From assembly GCA_964503685.1 (NCBI GenBank), contig CAZDAW010000085.1:1-15733 (forward strand): a stretch of DNA of 15,733 nucleotides, written 5' to 3'. Positions 6,259 to 15,069 of this stretch are shown in pieces. Source of the stretch: CAZDAW01 sp964503685. Its GTDB lineage: Bacteria; Chloroflexota; Anaerolineae; Anaerolineales; Anaerolineaceae. The notes under the pieces are model-generated. The model saw nothing but the letters and a program-made list of their open reading frames with translations, did no database searches and had not been told where the DNA came from. Numbering within the stretch: the first letter of the stretch is position 1; every line of letters begins with the position of its first letter. The position numbers were made by a program, and so were the translations under genes.

Positions 6259-7221
6259 GTGACTCTCCAAGTAGAAAACCTTACTGTATATTATCAAACT
6301 CTTAAGGGGGATGTTCATGCCCTGGAGAATGCCACTTTCTCTGTCGCTGATGGTGAAATTATGGGGTTGGCAGGAGAATCAGGGTGCGGGAAAACCACAT
6401 TAGGCCACAGCATGATCCTTTTAAAACCGCCGATGAAATATGTTGGAGGCCGCGTCATACTCAATGATGAAGAATTGCCGATCTGGGATATGGAACGGAT
6501 GAACGATTTTCGCTTTGAAGAAATATCCATCATTCCTCAGTATGCAATGAATGCCATGAATCCCACGCGAAAAATTGGGGTGATGATTTCAGAACTCCTT
6601 AGAACGAGGAATGTTGACTATAAGGCGATATTACCTGAGCTACACTGGAGATTGGATCTGGTCAAGCTGCCTCATGAGGTGCTGGATTTATATCCCATTG
6701 AGCTTTCAGGCGGGATGAAGCAGAGAATGGTGATGGTTGTTTCCACGCTGTTAAACCCGTCTTTGCTGATTGCTGATGAAATCACTTCGGCGCTGGATGT
6801 TTCCTCGCAAAAGGCGGTTGCCGAGATGCTGGTTGAGTTCAGAGATAAAAAATGTTGTAAAAGTGCGATCGTGATTACGCACGATATCTCGATTCTGTAT
6901 CAAATTGCCAACAACATTATGATTATGTATGCCGGGCAATTGGCCGAAAAAGCATCCACAAAGACGATAATCACTTCTCCCCGGCATCCTTATACGAAGT
7001 TGCTGATTTCGTCGCTGCCTGAAATCGGGGTGAAATATACCGAGAAGAAGTTGACGGGTATTCCGGGCAGGCCTCCGTTGTTGCTCGATCCGCCGGTTGG
7101 TTGCCGATTTAGAGATCGATGTCCGGTTGCGTTTGACAAATGTACAGAAGCGCCGCCATTTGTGGAAATCGAAAAGGACCACTTCGTTGCCTGTTGGAAG
7201 GAGGTCGAGAAAAATGCTTAA
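6259..7221 (+). CDS. OppD/DppD-type ABC transporter ATP-binding protein
   Basis: A 320-residue ATPase with GTG start and AGGGAGA seven bases upstream. Walker A is GESGCGKTT (39-47), the signature is LSGGMKQR (149-156), Walker B with D-loop is ADEITSALD (172-180), and the switch histidine lies in VITHD. The position after the catalytic Glu is Ile instead of the usual Pro. The C-terminal oligopeptide/dipeptide-type extension carries Cys282, Cys288, Cys295 and Cys312; this four-Cys pattern is conserved in Dpp/Opp ATPases and linked to iron-sulfur binding. Its last eight bases overlap the next ATPase gene. It powers import by the Opp-type transporter together with the OppF-like partner. Family assignment is firm; sugar as substrate is inferred from context. 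Confidence 0.93.
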   Translation: MTLQVENLTVYYQTLKGDVHALENATFSVADGEIMGLAGESGCGKTTLGHSMILLKPPMKYVGGRVILNDEELPIWDMERMNDFRFEEISIIPQYAMNAMNPTRKIGVMISELLRTRNVDYKAILPELHWRLDLVKLPHEVLDLYPIELSGGMKQRMVMVVSTLLNPSLLIADEITSALDVSSQKAVAEMLVEFRDKKCCKSAIVITHDISILYQIANNIMIMYAGQLAEKASTKTIITSPRHPYTKLLISSLPEIGVKYTEKKLTGIPGRPPLLLDPPVGCRFRDRCPVAFDKCTEAPPFVEIEKDHFVACWKEVEKNA

Positions 7222-8155
7222 ACTCGACAAAGTATCAAAGATATATAAAGTTGGAACTTTTGGGAGCAAGGAACTCCATGCAGTCAACGAGGTCAGTTTT
7301 GATATTAAAGATGGCGAGGTGACATCGCTTATTGGCGAAAGCGGGAGCGGTAAAAGCACGATTGGAAAGATGATTCTTCATCTCATCTCAATAACATCGG
7401 GCAAAATCATGCTCGATGATACCGATGTTTCCAAATTAAAAGGGAGCGGACTTAAAGAATACTATCGTAAGGTGCAGGGCGTATTCCAGGACCCCTTCAG
7501 TTCTTATAATCCGATCTTCAAGGCGGATAAGGTTTTTGCAACAATTCACGAAGAGTTTTATCCGCACGTCAAAGGCTCAGAGTGGAATGCAAAGATCGAT
7601 CGGGCAATGCATGCCGTCGGGTTAAACCCCGAGCATGTGTTGAATAAATTTCCGCACCAACTCAGCGGTGGACAACTTCAACGTTTTCTGATCGCCCGAG
7701 CTCTGCTTCTGGATATTAAATTTCTCGTAGCAGACGAGATCATCAGTATGCTCGATGCATCCACGCGCATTGATGTGCTCAATTTGTTGGCTGACCTAAA
7801 AAAACAGGGATTATCTATTCTGTTTATTACCCACGATCTTTCGCTGGCGAATTATATCAGCGAGCGGGCAGTCATCCTCTATCGTGGTTGTGTTGCTGAA
7901 ATGGGTGAAACGACAAATATATTCAATAAACCGTTGCATCCTTATACACAGATGTTAATGGCATCCATCCCGCGTCTGGATAAAAAGTGGGAAGACATTG
8001 GCGAAGCGCCGAAAACAAAGATGCTTGAATCCCTTGGCGGCTGTGTTTATTATGACAGGTGCCAGATGGCCAACAAAGATGAATCGTGCGCCCAATGCAG
8101 ACCTGCGCTTGTCGAAGTAGAACCGGGTCATTTTGTGGCCTGCAGTAAATTATAG
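7214..8155 (+). CDS. OppF/DppF-type ABC transporter ATP-binding protein
   Basis: A 313-residue ATPase, the second half of the heterodimer. Walker A is GESGSGKST (41-49), the signature is LSGGQLQR (150-157), Walker B with D-loop is ADEIISMLD (173-181), and ITHD follows. As in its neighbour, Ile replaces the usual Pro after the catalytic Glu, and the D-loop reads SMLD rather than SALD. The C-terminus again holds a Cys cluster (277, 283, 292/295, 310). I chose the ATG at 7214: it has AAGGAGGT eight bases upstream and opens directly with the ATPase fold (LKLDKVSKIYKVG). An open frame reaching back to 7097 only reads through the end of the previous gene. The stop lies ten bases before the first GH94 gene, so import and phosphorolysis are co-transcribed. 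Confidence 0.93.
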   Translation: MLKLDKVSKIYKVGTFGSKELHAVNEVSFDIKDGEVTSLIGESGSGKSTIGKMILHLISITSGKIMLDDTDVSKLKGSGLKEYYRKVQGVFQDPFSSYNPIFKADKVFATIHEEFYPHVKGSEWNAKIDRAMHAVGLNPEHVLNKFPHQLSGGQLQRFLIARALLLDIKFLVADEIISMLDASTRIDVLNLLADLKKQGLSILFITHDLSLANYISERAVILYRGCVAEMGETTNIFNKPLHPYTQMLMASIPRLDKKWEDIGEAPKTKMLESLGGCVYYDRCQMANKDESCAQCRPALVEVEPGHFVACSKL

Positions 8156-8165
8156 GGAGATCAGT

Positions 8166-10625
8166 ATGCGCTTTGGTTATTTTGACGACGAAAACCGCGA
8201 GTATGTTATCGAACGCCCTGATACTCCTTTACCCTGGATTAATTATCTTGGGTGCGAAGCTTATTTTGGCCTGATATCCAATACGGCGGGTGGGTATTCT
8301 TTTTATCGCGATGCCCGTTTGCGGCGGTTGACCCGATATCGTTATAATAACGCCCCTCTCGATTCTAATGGGCGATATATTTATCTGCGGGATGATGATT
8401 CTTCTCAGACCGGGAATCCATTGATCTGGTCGCCGACCTGGCAGCCAACCCGGCGGGCGCTCGATGCGTATGAATGTCGGCATGGCATGGGTTATACGAT
8501 AATCCGTTCCCAATTGGCCGGTATTGAAGCGAGACCCCGGTATTTCGTGCCGCTTGGCGAAAACCTGGAAATATGGGAACTGACGTTAACAAATCATCGA
8601 GATCAGGAAGTGAATCTTTCTGTTTTTACGGGTATTGAATTTTGTTTGTGGGATGCACAGGATGATGCGACGAACTTCCAACGGAATTATTCGATTGGAC
8701 AGACTGAAGTTGTCGATGATGTGATTTATCATAAATCGGAATATCGCGAGCGACGCAATCATTTTGCCTTTTTTGCCTGTTCTGAAAAACTGGCTGGTTT
8801 TGATACGCAGCGCGATGCGTTTTTAGGCGTTTATGGGGGATGGGATATGCCCGCAGCCGTGGCGGCGGGAGAGATGTCTGGTTCAATTGCCTGCGGCTGG
8901 CAACCAGTCGGGGCGCAGCATATCAAGACCCGGATAAGCGTCGGGGAGCAGAAGAAAATTATCTTCGTTCTCGGTTATCATGAGAATCCGCCGGACGAAA
9001 AATTTGATCCGCCGGATTCGCAATCGATCAATAAACGCACCGTCATACCGGTTATCAGGCGTTATTTGCAGGACGCAGAAGTGGAAAAAGCGTTCCAGGC
9101 GCTGAGAGTTTATTGGGATGAACTTCTGAATAAATTTCATGTCGATACACCGGATGTGCATACAAACCGTATGGTGAACATCTGGAATACTTACCAGTTA
9201 ATGGTGACATTCAATTTTTCGCGCTCGGCTTCATATTTCGAGTCTGGTATAGGCCGCGGGATGGGTTTTCGTGATTCCAACCAGGACCTGTTGGGTTTTG
9301 TTCATCTTATACCCGAAAGAGCGCGGGAACGGATTCTTGATCTGGCCGCGACGCAGCTCACTACCGGCGGCGCTTATCATCAATATCAGCAGTTAACAAA
9401 ACGAGGGAACAATGATGTTGGATCGGGCTTCAATGACGATCCGCTCTGGCTGGTTCTGGCTGTCGCTGCATACATCAAGGAAACTGGCGACTGGGGTATT
9501 CTTGACGTTGCAGCCCCTTACGATAATACACCTGGCACGGAAGAACCTCTCTACGAGCATTTGAAGCGCTCTATCCAATACACCATTGATCGAAAAGGAC
9601 CGCACGGACTGCCGCTGATCGGTCGCGCGGATTGGAATGATTGCCTTAACTTGAATTGCTTCTCGGATTCACCCGGACAGTCGTTTCAGACAACGACCAA
9701 CAAAGATGGTAAGGTTGCTGAAAGTGTATTCATTGCCGGTTTATTTATTATCGCGGCCAGGGAGATGATCGAACTTGCGAACCGGCGCGGTGAAAAAAAG
9801 ACGGTTGATGCGTACCAGAAAGCCATTCAGGATATTGAGAAAGCTGTCTGGGCGGCAGGCTGGGATGGGGAATGGTTCCGGCGAGCGTATGATGACTTTG
9901 GCCGACCGGTTGGTTCGAAAGAATGCAGCGAAGGACAGATCTTCGTTGAACCGCAGGGAATGTGTGTTATGGCCGGCCTTGGCGTTGAGGATGGACGGGC
10001 AAGACAGGCGCTCGATTCGGTGGCTGAACGGCTGGCCACGCCGCAAGGGATCGTTCTACATCAACCCTCGTATACGCGTTATTATCTTCATCTGGGTGAG
10101 ATCAGCACCTATCCAAGCGGTTATAAGGAGAATTCGGGAGTTTTCTGCCATAACAATCCGTGGGTGATGATTGCTGAAGCCATGATTGGACGCGGCGACC
10201 AGGCTTATGACTATTATCTGCGAATCAATCCTTCAATGCGGGAAAAAATCAGTGAGGTTCATCGTTGCGAGCCGTACGTTTACGCGCAGATGATTGCTGG
10301 GCGGGACGCGGTCAAGCCGGGTGAAGCCAAAAATTCCTGGCTGACCGGAACTGCCGCCTGGAATTTCGTTGCTATCACCCAATGGATATTGGGAATCCGA
10401 CCGACTTATGATGGGTTATGCATTGCGCCTGTCATCCCGACGACGTGGAAGCGTTATGACGCGGCGCGGGTATTCCGGGGTGTTCGATATGATATTCACG
10501 TCGAGCGGTTGGGCCCAGGAAATGAAGTTGCATTGGAGGTTGATGGCGCACCGGTGAAGGGTACAATCGTTCCTTTGCCTGACGCAAATGTCAAAGAAGT
10601 AAGAGTCGTTGCCCGGCTCAAATAA
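8166..10625 (+). CDS. Cellobiose phosphorylase (GH94)
   Basis: Predicted cytoplasmic enzyme of 819 residues, matching the ~810-820 of known cellobiose phosphorylases. The reaction is cellobiose + phosphate to alpha-glucose-1-phosphate + glucose, with inversion. Features in order: N-terminal beta-sandwich starting MRFGYFDDENREYVI, the substrate-shaping segment HQYQQLTKRGNND (405-417) with GFNDDPLW (421-428) as in cellobiose phosphorylases, the catalytic DWND motif (489-492), then GYKENSGVFCHNNPW and SWLTGTAAW in the (alpha/alpha)6 barrel. At the position where the second GH94 has K608 and K612, this protein has Pro626 and Val630, as expected for a neutral acceptor. Start: ATG at 8166 with GGGAG six bases upstream; an earlier in-frame ATG at 8133 lies inside the ATPase gene. 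It would save one ATP per cellobiose compared with hydrolysis plus hexokinase. Confidence 0.93.
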   Translation: MRFGYFDDENREYVIERPDTPLPWINYLGCEAYFGLISNTAGGYSFYRDARLRRLTRYRYNNAPLDSNGRYIYLRDDDSSQTGNPLIWSPTWQPTRRALDAYECRHGMGYTIIRSQLAGIEARPRYFVPLGENLEIWELTLTNHRDQEVNLSVFTGIEFCLWDAQDDATNFQRNYSIGQTEVVDDVIYHKSEYRERRNHFAFFACSEKLAGFDTQRDAFLGVYGGWDMPAAVAAGEMSGSIACGWQPVGAQHIKTRISVGEQKKIIFVLGYHENPPDEKFDPPDSQSINKRTVIPVIRRYLQDAEVEKAFQALRVYWDELLNKFHVDTPDVHTNRMVNIWNTYQLMVTFNFSRSASYFESGIGRGMGFRDSNQDLLGFVHLIPERARERILDLAATQLTTGGAYHQYQQLTKRGNNDVGSGFNDDPLWLVLAVAAYIKETGDWGILDVAAPYDNTPGTEEPLYEHLKRSIQYTIDRKGPHGLPLIGRADWNDCLNLNCFSDSPGQSFQTTTNKDGKVAESVFIAGLFIIAAREMIELANRRGEKKTVDAYQKAIQDIEKAVWAAGWDGEWFRRAYDDFGRPVGSKECSEGQIFVEPQGMCVMAGLGVEDGRARQALDSVAERLATPQGIVLHQPSYTRYYLHLGEISTYPSGYKENSGVFCHNNPWVMIAEAMIGRGDQAYDYYLRINPSMREKISEVHRCEPYVYAQMIAGRDAVKPGEAKNSWLTGTAAWNFVAITQWILGIRPTYDGLCIAPVIPTTWKRYDAARVFRGVRYDIHVERLGPGNEVALEVDGAPVKGTIVPLPDANVKEVRVVARLK

Positions 10626-10644
10626 GTTTGTAGATATAGCATCG

Positions 10645-12006
10645 ATGAACACAAATAACATATACTCTTTCCCTCCTGATTTTGTATGGGGCGCTGCTAC
10701 CGCTGCCTATCAGATTGAAGGCGCCTGGAATGAAGATGGCAAGGGCGAAAACATCTGGGATCGGTTCAGCCACATCCCTGGAAAAGTAGAGAATGGCGAC
10801 ACAGGGGATGTTGCCTGCGATCATTATCATCGGTGGCGTGAGGATGTTGCCCTGATGAAAGAGATGGGTTTGAAAGCCTATCGATTTTCAGTTTCCTGGC
10901 CGCGGGTGTTCCCCAAGGGGAGCGGCGCTGTCAACCCAGCCGGCCTTGATTTTTACGACCGGCTGGTTGACGCCTTGATGGAAGCCAATATCGAGCCATT
11001 TCTTACCTTGTATCACTGGGATTTGCCGCAAAGTTTGCAGGATAAAGGCGGCTGGCCGTCTCGGATAGTGGTCAATGCCTTCAGCGAATATGCTGATCTT
11101 GTCAGCCGGAAACTGGGCGATCGGGTAAAACACTGGATCACACTCAACGAGCCGCATGTCAGTGCATTTATCGGCTACTACCAGGGACTTCATGCGCCAG
11201 GGCATACCGATATTCATGAAGCTGTGGCGGCTTCTCATCATCTATTGTTATCACATGGACTGGCCGTTCCGATTATTCGCAATAATTGCCCTGACGCCAG
11301 AGTCGGGATTACATTGAATATGCACCCTCAAACGCCGGCGTCTTCCAGCGCGGCTGACCATGCGGCTGCCTGGCGCGAAGATGGCATTGTTAACCGCTGG
11401 TTCCTCGACCCGCTTTCTGGACGTGGCTATCCGGAAGATATCAGACAATTTTATAACGATCCCATGGCGTGCATTCAGGAGGGAGACCTCGACAAGATTA
11501 GCGCACCTCTCGATTTCCTTGGAATCAATTATTACGCACGCGGCATTGCCCGTTCCAAAGAGGTTAAAGAGGAAGAGAATATGCCGCGCCAGGTTTTCCC
11601 GAACGCCGAACACACAGAAATGGGCTGGGAAGTTTACCCTGAAGGAATGTATGAGATTCTATGTCGTCTGCGCTTTAACTATTATTTTCCTGCTTACTAT
11701 ATCACCGAGAATGGGTCTGCTTATCGCGATCAGGTCAATGTTGACGGGCAGGTGGAAGATGCAGAGCGACTGGCTTATATCCGGCGCCATTTGCAGATGG
11801 TTCATAAAGCGATCACAGCCGGGGTTCCGGTGAAGGGGTATTTTGCCTGGTCGCTGCTGGATAATTTTGAATGGGCTTACGGATATGCCAAACGTTTCGG
11901 GTTGATCTATGTTGATTTTAAGACCCAACAACGGATAATAAAATCCAGCGCCAGATGGTATCAACAGGTTATCCGGGATAATGCGGTGGCGGAGCCGCTG
12001 GCGTAA
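10645..12006 (+). CDS. GH1 beta-glucosidase (beta-glycosidase)
   Basis: A 453-residue retaining glycosidase, normal length for a bacterial GH1 beta-glucosidase. Both catalytic glutamates are present: acid/base E169 in TLNEP and nucleophile E355 in YITENG. Other typical stretches are FVWGAATAAYQIEGAW near the N-terminus, YRFSVSWPRVFP, LYHWDLPQ and FAWSLLDNFEWAYGYAKRFG near the C-terminus; these form the glycone site of the TIM barrel. No signal peptide is visible, so it acts inside the cell. The ATG at 10645 starts nine residues before FPPDF, as usual in the family; a TTG at 10609 would overlap the preceding gene. No clear ribosome-binding site precedes it, so translation may depend on coupling with the GH94 gene ending 19 bases earlier. 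Substrates may include cellobiose, cellodextrins or other beta-glucosides; some GH1 enzymes also cleave beta-mannosides. Confidence 0.95.
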   Translation: MNTNNIYSFPPDFVWGAATAAYQIEGAWNEDGKGENIWDRFSHIPGKVENGDTGDVACDHYHRWREDVALMKEMGLKAYRFSVSWPRVFPKGSGAVNPAGLDFYDRLVDALMEANIEPFLTLYHWDLPQSLQDKGGWPSRIVVNAFSEYADLVSRKLGDRVKHWITLNEPHVSAFIGYYQGLHAPGHTDIHEAVAASHHLLLSHGLAVPIIRNNCPDARVGITLNMHPQTPASSSAADHAAAWREDGIVNRWFLDPLSGRGYPEDIRQFYNDPMACIQEGDLDKISAPLDFLGINYYARGIARSKEVKEEENMPRQVFPNAEHTEMGWEVYPEGMYEILCRLRFNYYFPAYYITENGSAYRDQVNVDGQVEDAERLAYIRRHLQMVHKAITAGVPVKGYFAWSLLDNFEWAYGYAKRFGLIYVDFKTQQRIIKSSARWYQQVIRDNAVAEPLA

Positions 12007-12055
12007 GGGGTACGCCTGACGATGGGGGGCTGGCCTTTGAAACCGAGGGATTTTT

Positions 12056-14467
12056 ATGAAATACGGGTATTTTAATCAACAAAACCGTGAATATGTAATT
12101 ACGGATCCGCGCACACCGGTCAAGTGGATCAACTACATTGGTACACGCGATTTCGGGGGATTTGTCGATCATACCGGGGGGGCGTTGATTTGCAAGGACG
12201 ACCCGACTTATAACCGGATCACCAAATATCTTCAGCAGATGCCCGCCTCGGATTTCAAGGGTGAAACACTTTATTTACGCCTGCGCACAGCGGACGGCTA
12301 CCGCGTTTTTTCCCCTTTTTACGTTCCAACGCTTGACCCGCTCGATCAGTTTGAATGTCACATTGGGCTTGGGTACACACGGATCGTATCGGAGTACTTC
12401 GGTCTGCGAGTCGATGCGACGATCTTTGTTCCGAGGGCAGAGCAGTGCGAGATACGCGATATCTGCATCACCAATGTTTCGGATGCAGCCCTTTGCGTCG
12501 ATGTGATCCCGATTGTTGAATACACTCACCCCAACGCTTTGCAACAATTTACCAATGCGGATTGGGTTCCGCAGACGATGCAGAGTCAGGCGGTGAGAGA
12601 CGGGGATTTTACGATTCTGACGCAATGCCCTTTTATGAACCGGGACAGAAAGGTCAATTATCTGACTTCAAACCTGCCGGCTTCTTCCTTTGAGACAGAT
12701 CGGAAGAAGTTTCTGGGCGAGAATGAATATGGGACATTTCGCCTGCCGCTCAGCTTGCTGAAAGCTGAGTTATCTAATTCAGAAGCGCGGCGCGGTGATA
12801 ATATTGCCGCTCTGCTGCATCCGCTGGGCGTTTTGCAGCCGGGGGATGAACGCCGGCTTATCACGCAGCTTGGACAGGTGGCCAGTATTGAGGTTGCCCG
12901 TGAGGATATCGCGAAGCGCCGTCAACCTCAAGTGGTCGATGCCGCCTTGCAAGCCATTCATGATTTTTGGGAGGGTTATCTGGAGGTTATGCAGGTTGAA
13001 ACACCTGATGCAGACATGAACACGATGCTCAACGTGTATAATCCTTACCAGTGTTATGTGACCAAAACGTGGTCGCGCTATCTGTCGTACTATCAGCTTG
13101 GCATGGGCTCGCGCGGGATCGGCTTCCGCGATTCGTCGCAGGATGTGCTGGCGGTGCTGGCGGCCGTTCCTGAAGAAGGTAAGGAGTTTATCCGAACGCT
13201 GCTTTCTTTTCAGAAGCAGGATGGATCGGCAATGCACCAGTTCAACCCGTTAACGCTGGAAGGCAGCGTGGGCGATTCGATTGAGATGGAAGACCGCCCT
13301 CATTATTACAGCGACGATCATCTGTGGGCGATTCTGGCGGTCTGCGAGTACATTAAGGAAACGGGCGACCGGGCATTTTTAGACGAGGTTATCCCGTTTT
13401 ACGAGAAGGATAAGCAAGGCAAGGCCATTGAGACTGGTTCTGTGATGGAGCATTTAAAGCGGGGGTTGGCCTTTACAGGGAAGGATGTCGGTCGGCGCGG
13501 GTTGCCTTTGCTGGGTTTTGCAGACTGGAACGATACGGTTAATTTGCCAAAGGGAGCCGAGTCGCTGTTCACTGCTAACCTGTACGGCAAGGCGCTGCGC
13601 GAGGCGACTGCGTTGTTTGAATACCTGGGCGAAAGATCTGCGGCAAACGCATATCGGACGGCTTATGAGGAAATGAGAGAACGGGTCGAAGCGGTTGCGT
13701 GGGATGGCGACTGGTACGTTCGCTACTTTGATGCGGAGGGGAACCCGCTGGGGTCGGCCAGGAATACGTATGGACAGATTTATCTCAACGGACAATCGTG
13801 GCCGGTCATTTCAGGGTTTGCTTCGGCGGAACGCGGCCGCAGGGCGATGGATGCAGTTCGTAAAAAGCTTAATACAAAATATGGCATCAAATTGAATACG
13901 CCGGGTTTCAACGGATATGATCCAAAGTATGGGGGGATAACCACTTATCCGCCCGGGGCTAAAGAGAACGGCGGCATCTTCCTGCACCCGAATCCCTGGG
14001 CGATGATCGCTGAGGCGATTTTGGGGAACGGGGAGCAGGCTTATGCGTATTATGCGCAGATCAACCCGGCTGCCAAGAATGAAATGATCGATGTTTACGA
14101 ATGCGAGCCGTACGTGTATGCACAAAACATTCTCGGCGATGAGCACCCGCAATTCGGGCTGGGGCGCAATTCATGGCTTTCGGGTACTGCTTCGTGGTGT
14201 TACCAGGCCGCCACGCAATGGATTCTGGGCATTCGCCCTGACTATGAAGGGCTGCGTATTGACCCATGTATTCCTTCAAGCTGGAAGGGCTTTTCGGCAA
14301 GGCGGCGTTTCAGGGGGAAGCTGTATCATATCACAGTACATAATCCGCTGGGGGTATGCAGGTTTGTCGGCAAGATGACCATCGATGGAGAGGAAATTGC
14401 CGGAAACATCATTCCGCCCGACCTGCCTGGCGAAACGCTCCGGGTTGAGGTGTGGCTGGGCAGATAG
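12056..14467 (+). CDS. Second GH94 phosphorylase, probably cellobionic acid phosphorylase
   Basis: An 803-residue GH94 enzyme that differs clearly from the first one. It has the family start MKYGYFNQQNREYVI, the catalytic DWND motif (490-493), GAKENGGIFLHPNPW and SWLSGTASW. The acceptor segment reads SAMHQFNPLT and HYYSDDHLW instead of the cellobiose phosphorylase pattern. From memory of the Saccharophagus degradans cellobionic acid phosphorylase structure, the acceptor carboxylate is held by Arg609, Lys613 and Gln190 of the neighbouring subunit. Here K608 and K612 have the same i/i+4 spacing one position earlier, and residue 190 is Gln, while the neighbouring cellobiose phosphorylase has Pro, Val and Lys there. 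I therefore infer release of glucose-1-phosphate and gluconate from cellobionate. Other GH94 acceptors remain possible. GAGGGA five bases before the ATG is the ribosome-binding site. Last gene of the operon; only eight bases separate it from the convergent neighbour. Confidence 0.85.
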   Translation: MKYGYFNQQNREYVITDPRTPVKWINYIGTRDFGGFVDHTGGALICKDDPTYNRITKYLQQMPASDFKGETLYLRLRTADGYRVFSPFYVPTLDPLDQFECHIGLGYTRIVSEYFGLRVDATIFVPRAEQCEIRDICITNVSDAALCVDVIPIVEYTHPNALQQFTNADWVPQTMQSQAVRDGDFTILTQCPFMNRDRKVNYLTSNLPASSFETDRKKFLGENEYGTFRLPLSLLKAELSNSEARRGDNIAALLHPLGVLQPGDERRLITQLGQVASIEVAREDIAKRRQPQVVDAALQAIHDFWEGYLEVMQVETPDADMNTMLNVYNPYQCYVTKTWSRYLSYYQLGMGSRGIGFRDSSQDVLAVLAAVPEEGKEFIRTLLSFQKQDGSAMHQFNPLTLEGSVGDSIEMEDRPHYYSDDHLWAILAVCEYIKETGDRAFLDEVIPFYEKDKQGKAIETGSVMEHLKRGLAFTGKDVGRRGLPLLGFADWNDTVNLPKGAESLFTANLYGKALREATALFEYLGERSAANAYRTAYEEMRERVEAVAWDGDWYVRYFDAEGNPLGSARNTYGQIYLNGQSWPVISGFASAERGRRAMDAVRKKLNTKYGIKLNTPGFNGYDPKYGGITTYPPGAKENGGIFLHPNPWAMIAEAILGNGEQAYAYYAQINPAAKNEMIDVYECEPYVYAQNILGDEHPQFGLGRNSWLSGTASWCYQAATQWILGIRPDYEGLRIDPCIPSSWKGFSARRRFRGKLYHITVHNPLGVCRFVGKMTIDGEEIAGNIIPPDLPGETLRVEVWLGR

Positions 14468-14475
14468 AGCCGGGC

Positions 14476-14955
14476 TTACTGCTGCGCGGCGATCTGGCGC
14501 ACGATTTCGACGGGGGTGAAGGTGCGCCGGGCGGTCTCTTCAATCGACAGACCTTGCCTGAGGAAACGCCCGATGAAGACTGGCAAGGGTTCGCCTATTT
14601 CTACTATGTAACCATCGGGGTCGTAAACGCGCAACACACGCTGCCCCCAGGGCATTTCGAGGACGGGGTGGATGGGTTTAACGCCGGCAGTATTCATGCG
14701 CTGCCATTGTTCATCCGGGTCGTCGCAATCGAAGAAAACTTCGAAGCAGTCGCTGCCCAAAGCGTTGCCGGTTTGTGAGGGGCGCTGGTAAATGGACAGA
14801 CGGGCAAGATCGCCAGACCAGAGGCACAGACTGCTCTCGTAAACCACGTAGCCTTCCGATTCCATTTTGACTTTTTGGGCGAGCAGCTCTTCGTAGAAGC
14901 GGCGTGAGGCGGGCATATCTTTAACAAATAAGACGGTTCCATTATATTGGAGCAT
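14476..14955 (-). CDS. VOC-superfamily (glyoxalase/bleomycin-resistance-like) protein
   Basis: A 159-residue protein with two beta-alpha-beta-beta-beta modules of the VOC fold. Module 1 starts with TVLFVKDMPASRRFYEELL, and module 2 ends with DPDGYIVEIGEPL (112-124), where E119 sits at the usual C-terminal metal-ligand position. The N-terminal metal-ligand position, often His, is not evident, so activity may be absent or different. After the fold comes an extra ~30-residue helical tail (RFLRQGLSIEETARRTFTPVEIV), which is uncommon for small VOC proteins. Start: ATG at 14955 with AAAGGA eight bases upstream. It converges on the second GH94 with no space for a terminator hairpin between them. It is probably not part of the sugar regulon; no operator is seen near it. 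The function cannot be stated beyond the fold. Confidence 0.82.
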   Translation of the reverse strand: MLQYNGTVLFVKDMPASRRFYEELLAQKVKMESEGYVVYESSLCLWSGDLARLSIYQRPSQTGNALGSDCFEVFFDCDDPDEQWQRMNTAGVKPIHPVLEMPWGQRVLRVYDPDGYIVEIGEPLPVFIGRFLRQGLSIEETARRTFTPVEIVRQIAAQQ

Positions 14956-15060
14956 GGAGGTTATCCTTTGAGTATCAGAAGGTGATTTTGTTCTTTGGCC
15001 GCAAATACATCCGCGGATTCTCTTGTTAACGAATGGGTGTTTGAGCGAACAGGCGATGCT

Positions 15061-15069
15061 ATTTTAGCA
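15061..15069 (-). promoter_or_regulatory. Possible extended -10 promoter of the VOC gene
   Basis: Read on the minus strand this is TGCTAAAAT, a TGn-extended -10 box with five of six consensus bases, about 105 bases before the VOC ATG. No matching -35 box is seen at 16-18 bases, so this is a weak call. The rest of 14956-15243 shows no gene or repeat that I can support. Confidence 0.3.

Noticed and set aside
7097..7213. Upstream start for the OppF-like ATPase
   Set aside because: It lies entirely inside the OppD-like gene in another frame and shows no ATPase features. The ATG at 7214 has a strong ribosome-binding site.
8133..8165. Upstream ATG of the first GH94 gene
   Set aside because: It lies within the preceding ATPase gene. 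GH94 proteins start at the MRFGYF stretch, and the ATG at 8166 has GGGAG before it.
9561..9574. Operator-like TTGAAGCGCTCTAT
   Set aside because: It has five mismatches and lies deep inside the first GH94 coding region.
10609..10644. TTG start for the GH1 gene
   Set aside because: It would overlap the end of the first GH94 and add residues not usual in GH1. The missing ribosome-binding site before 10645 keeps some doubt.
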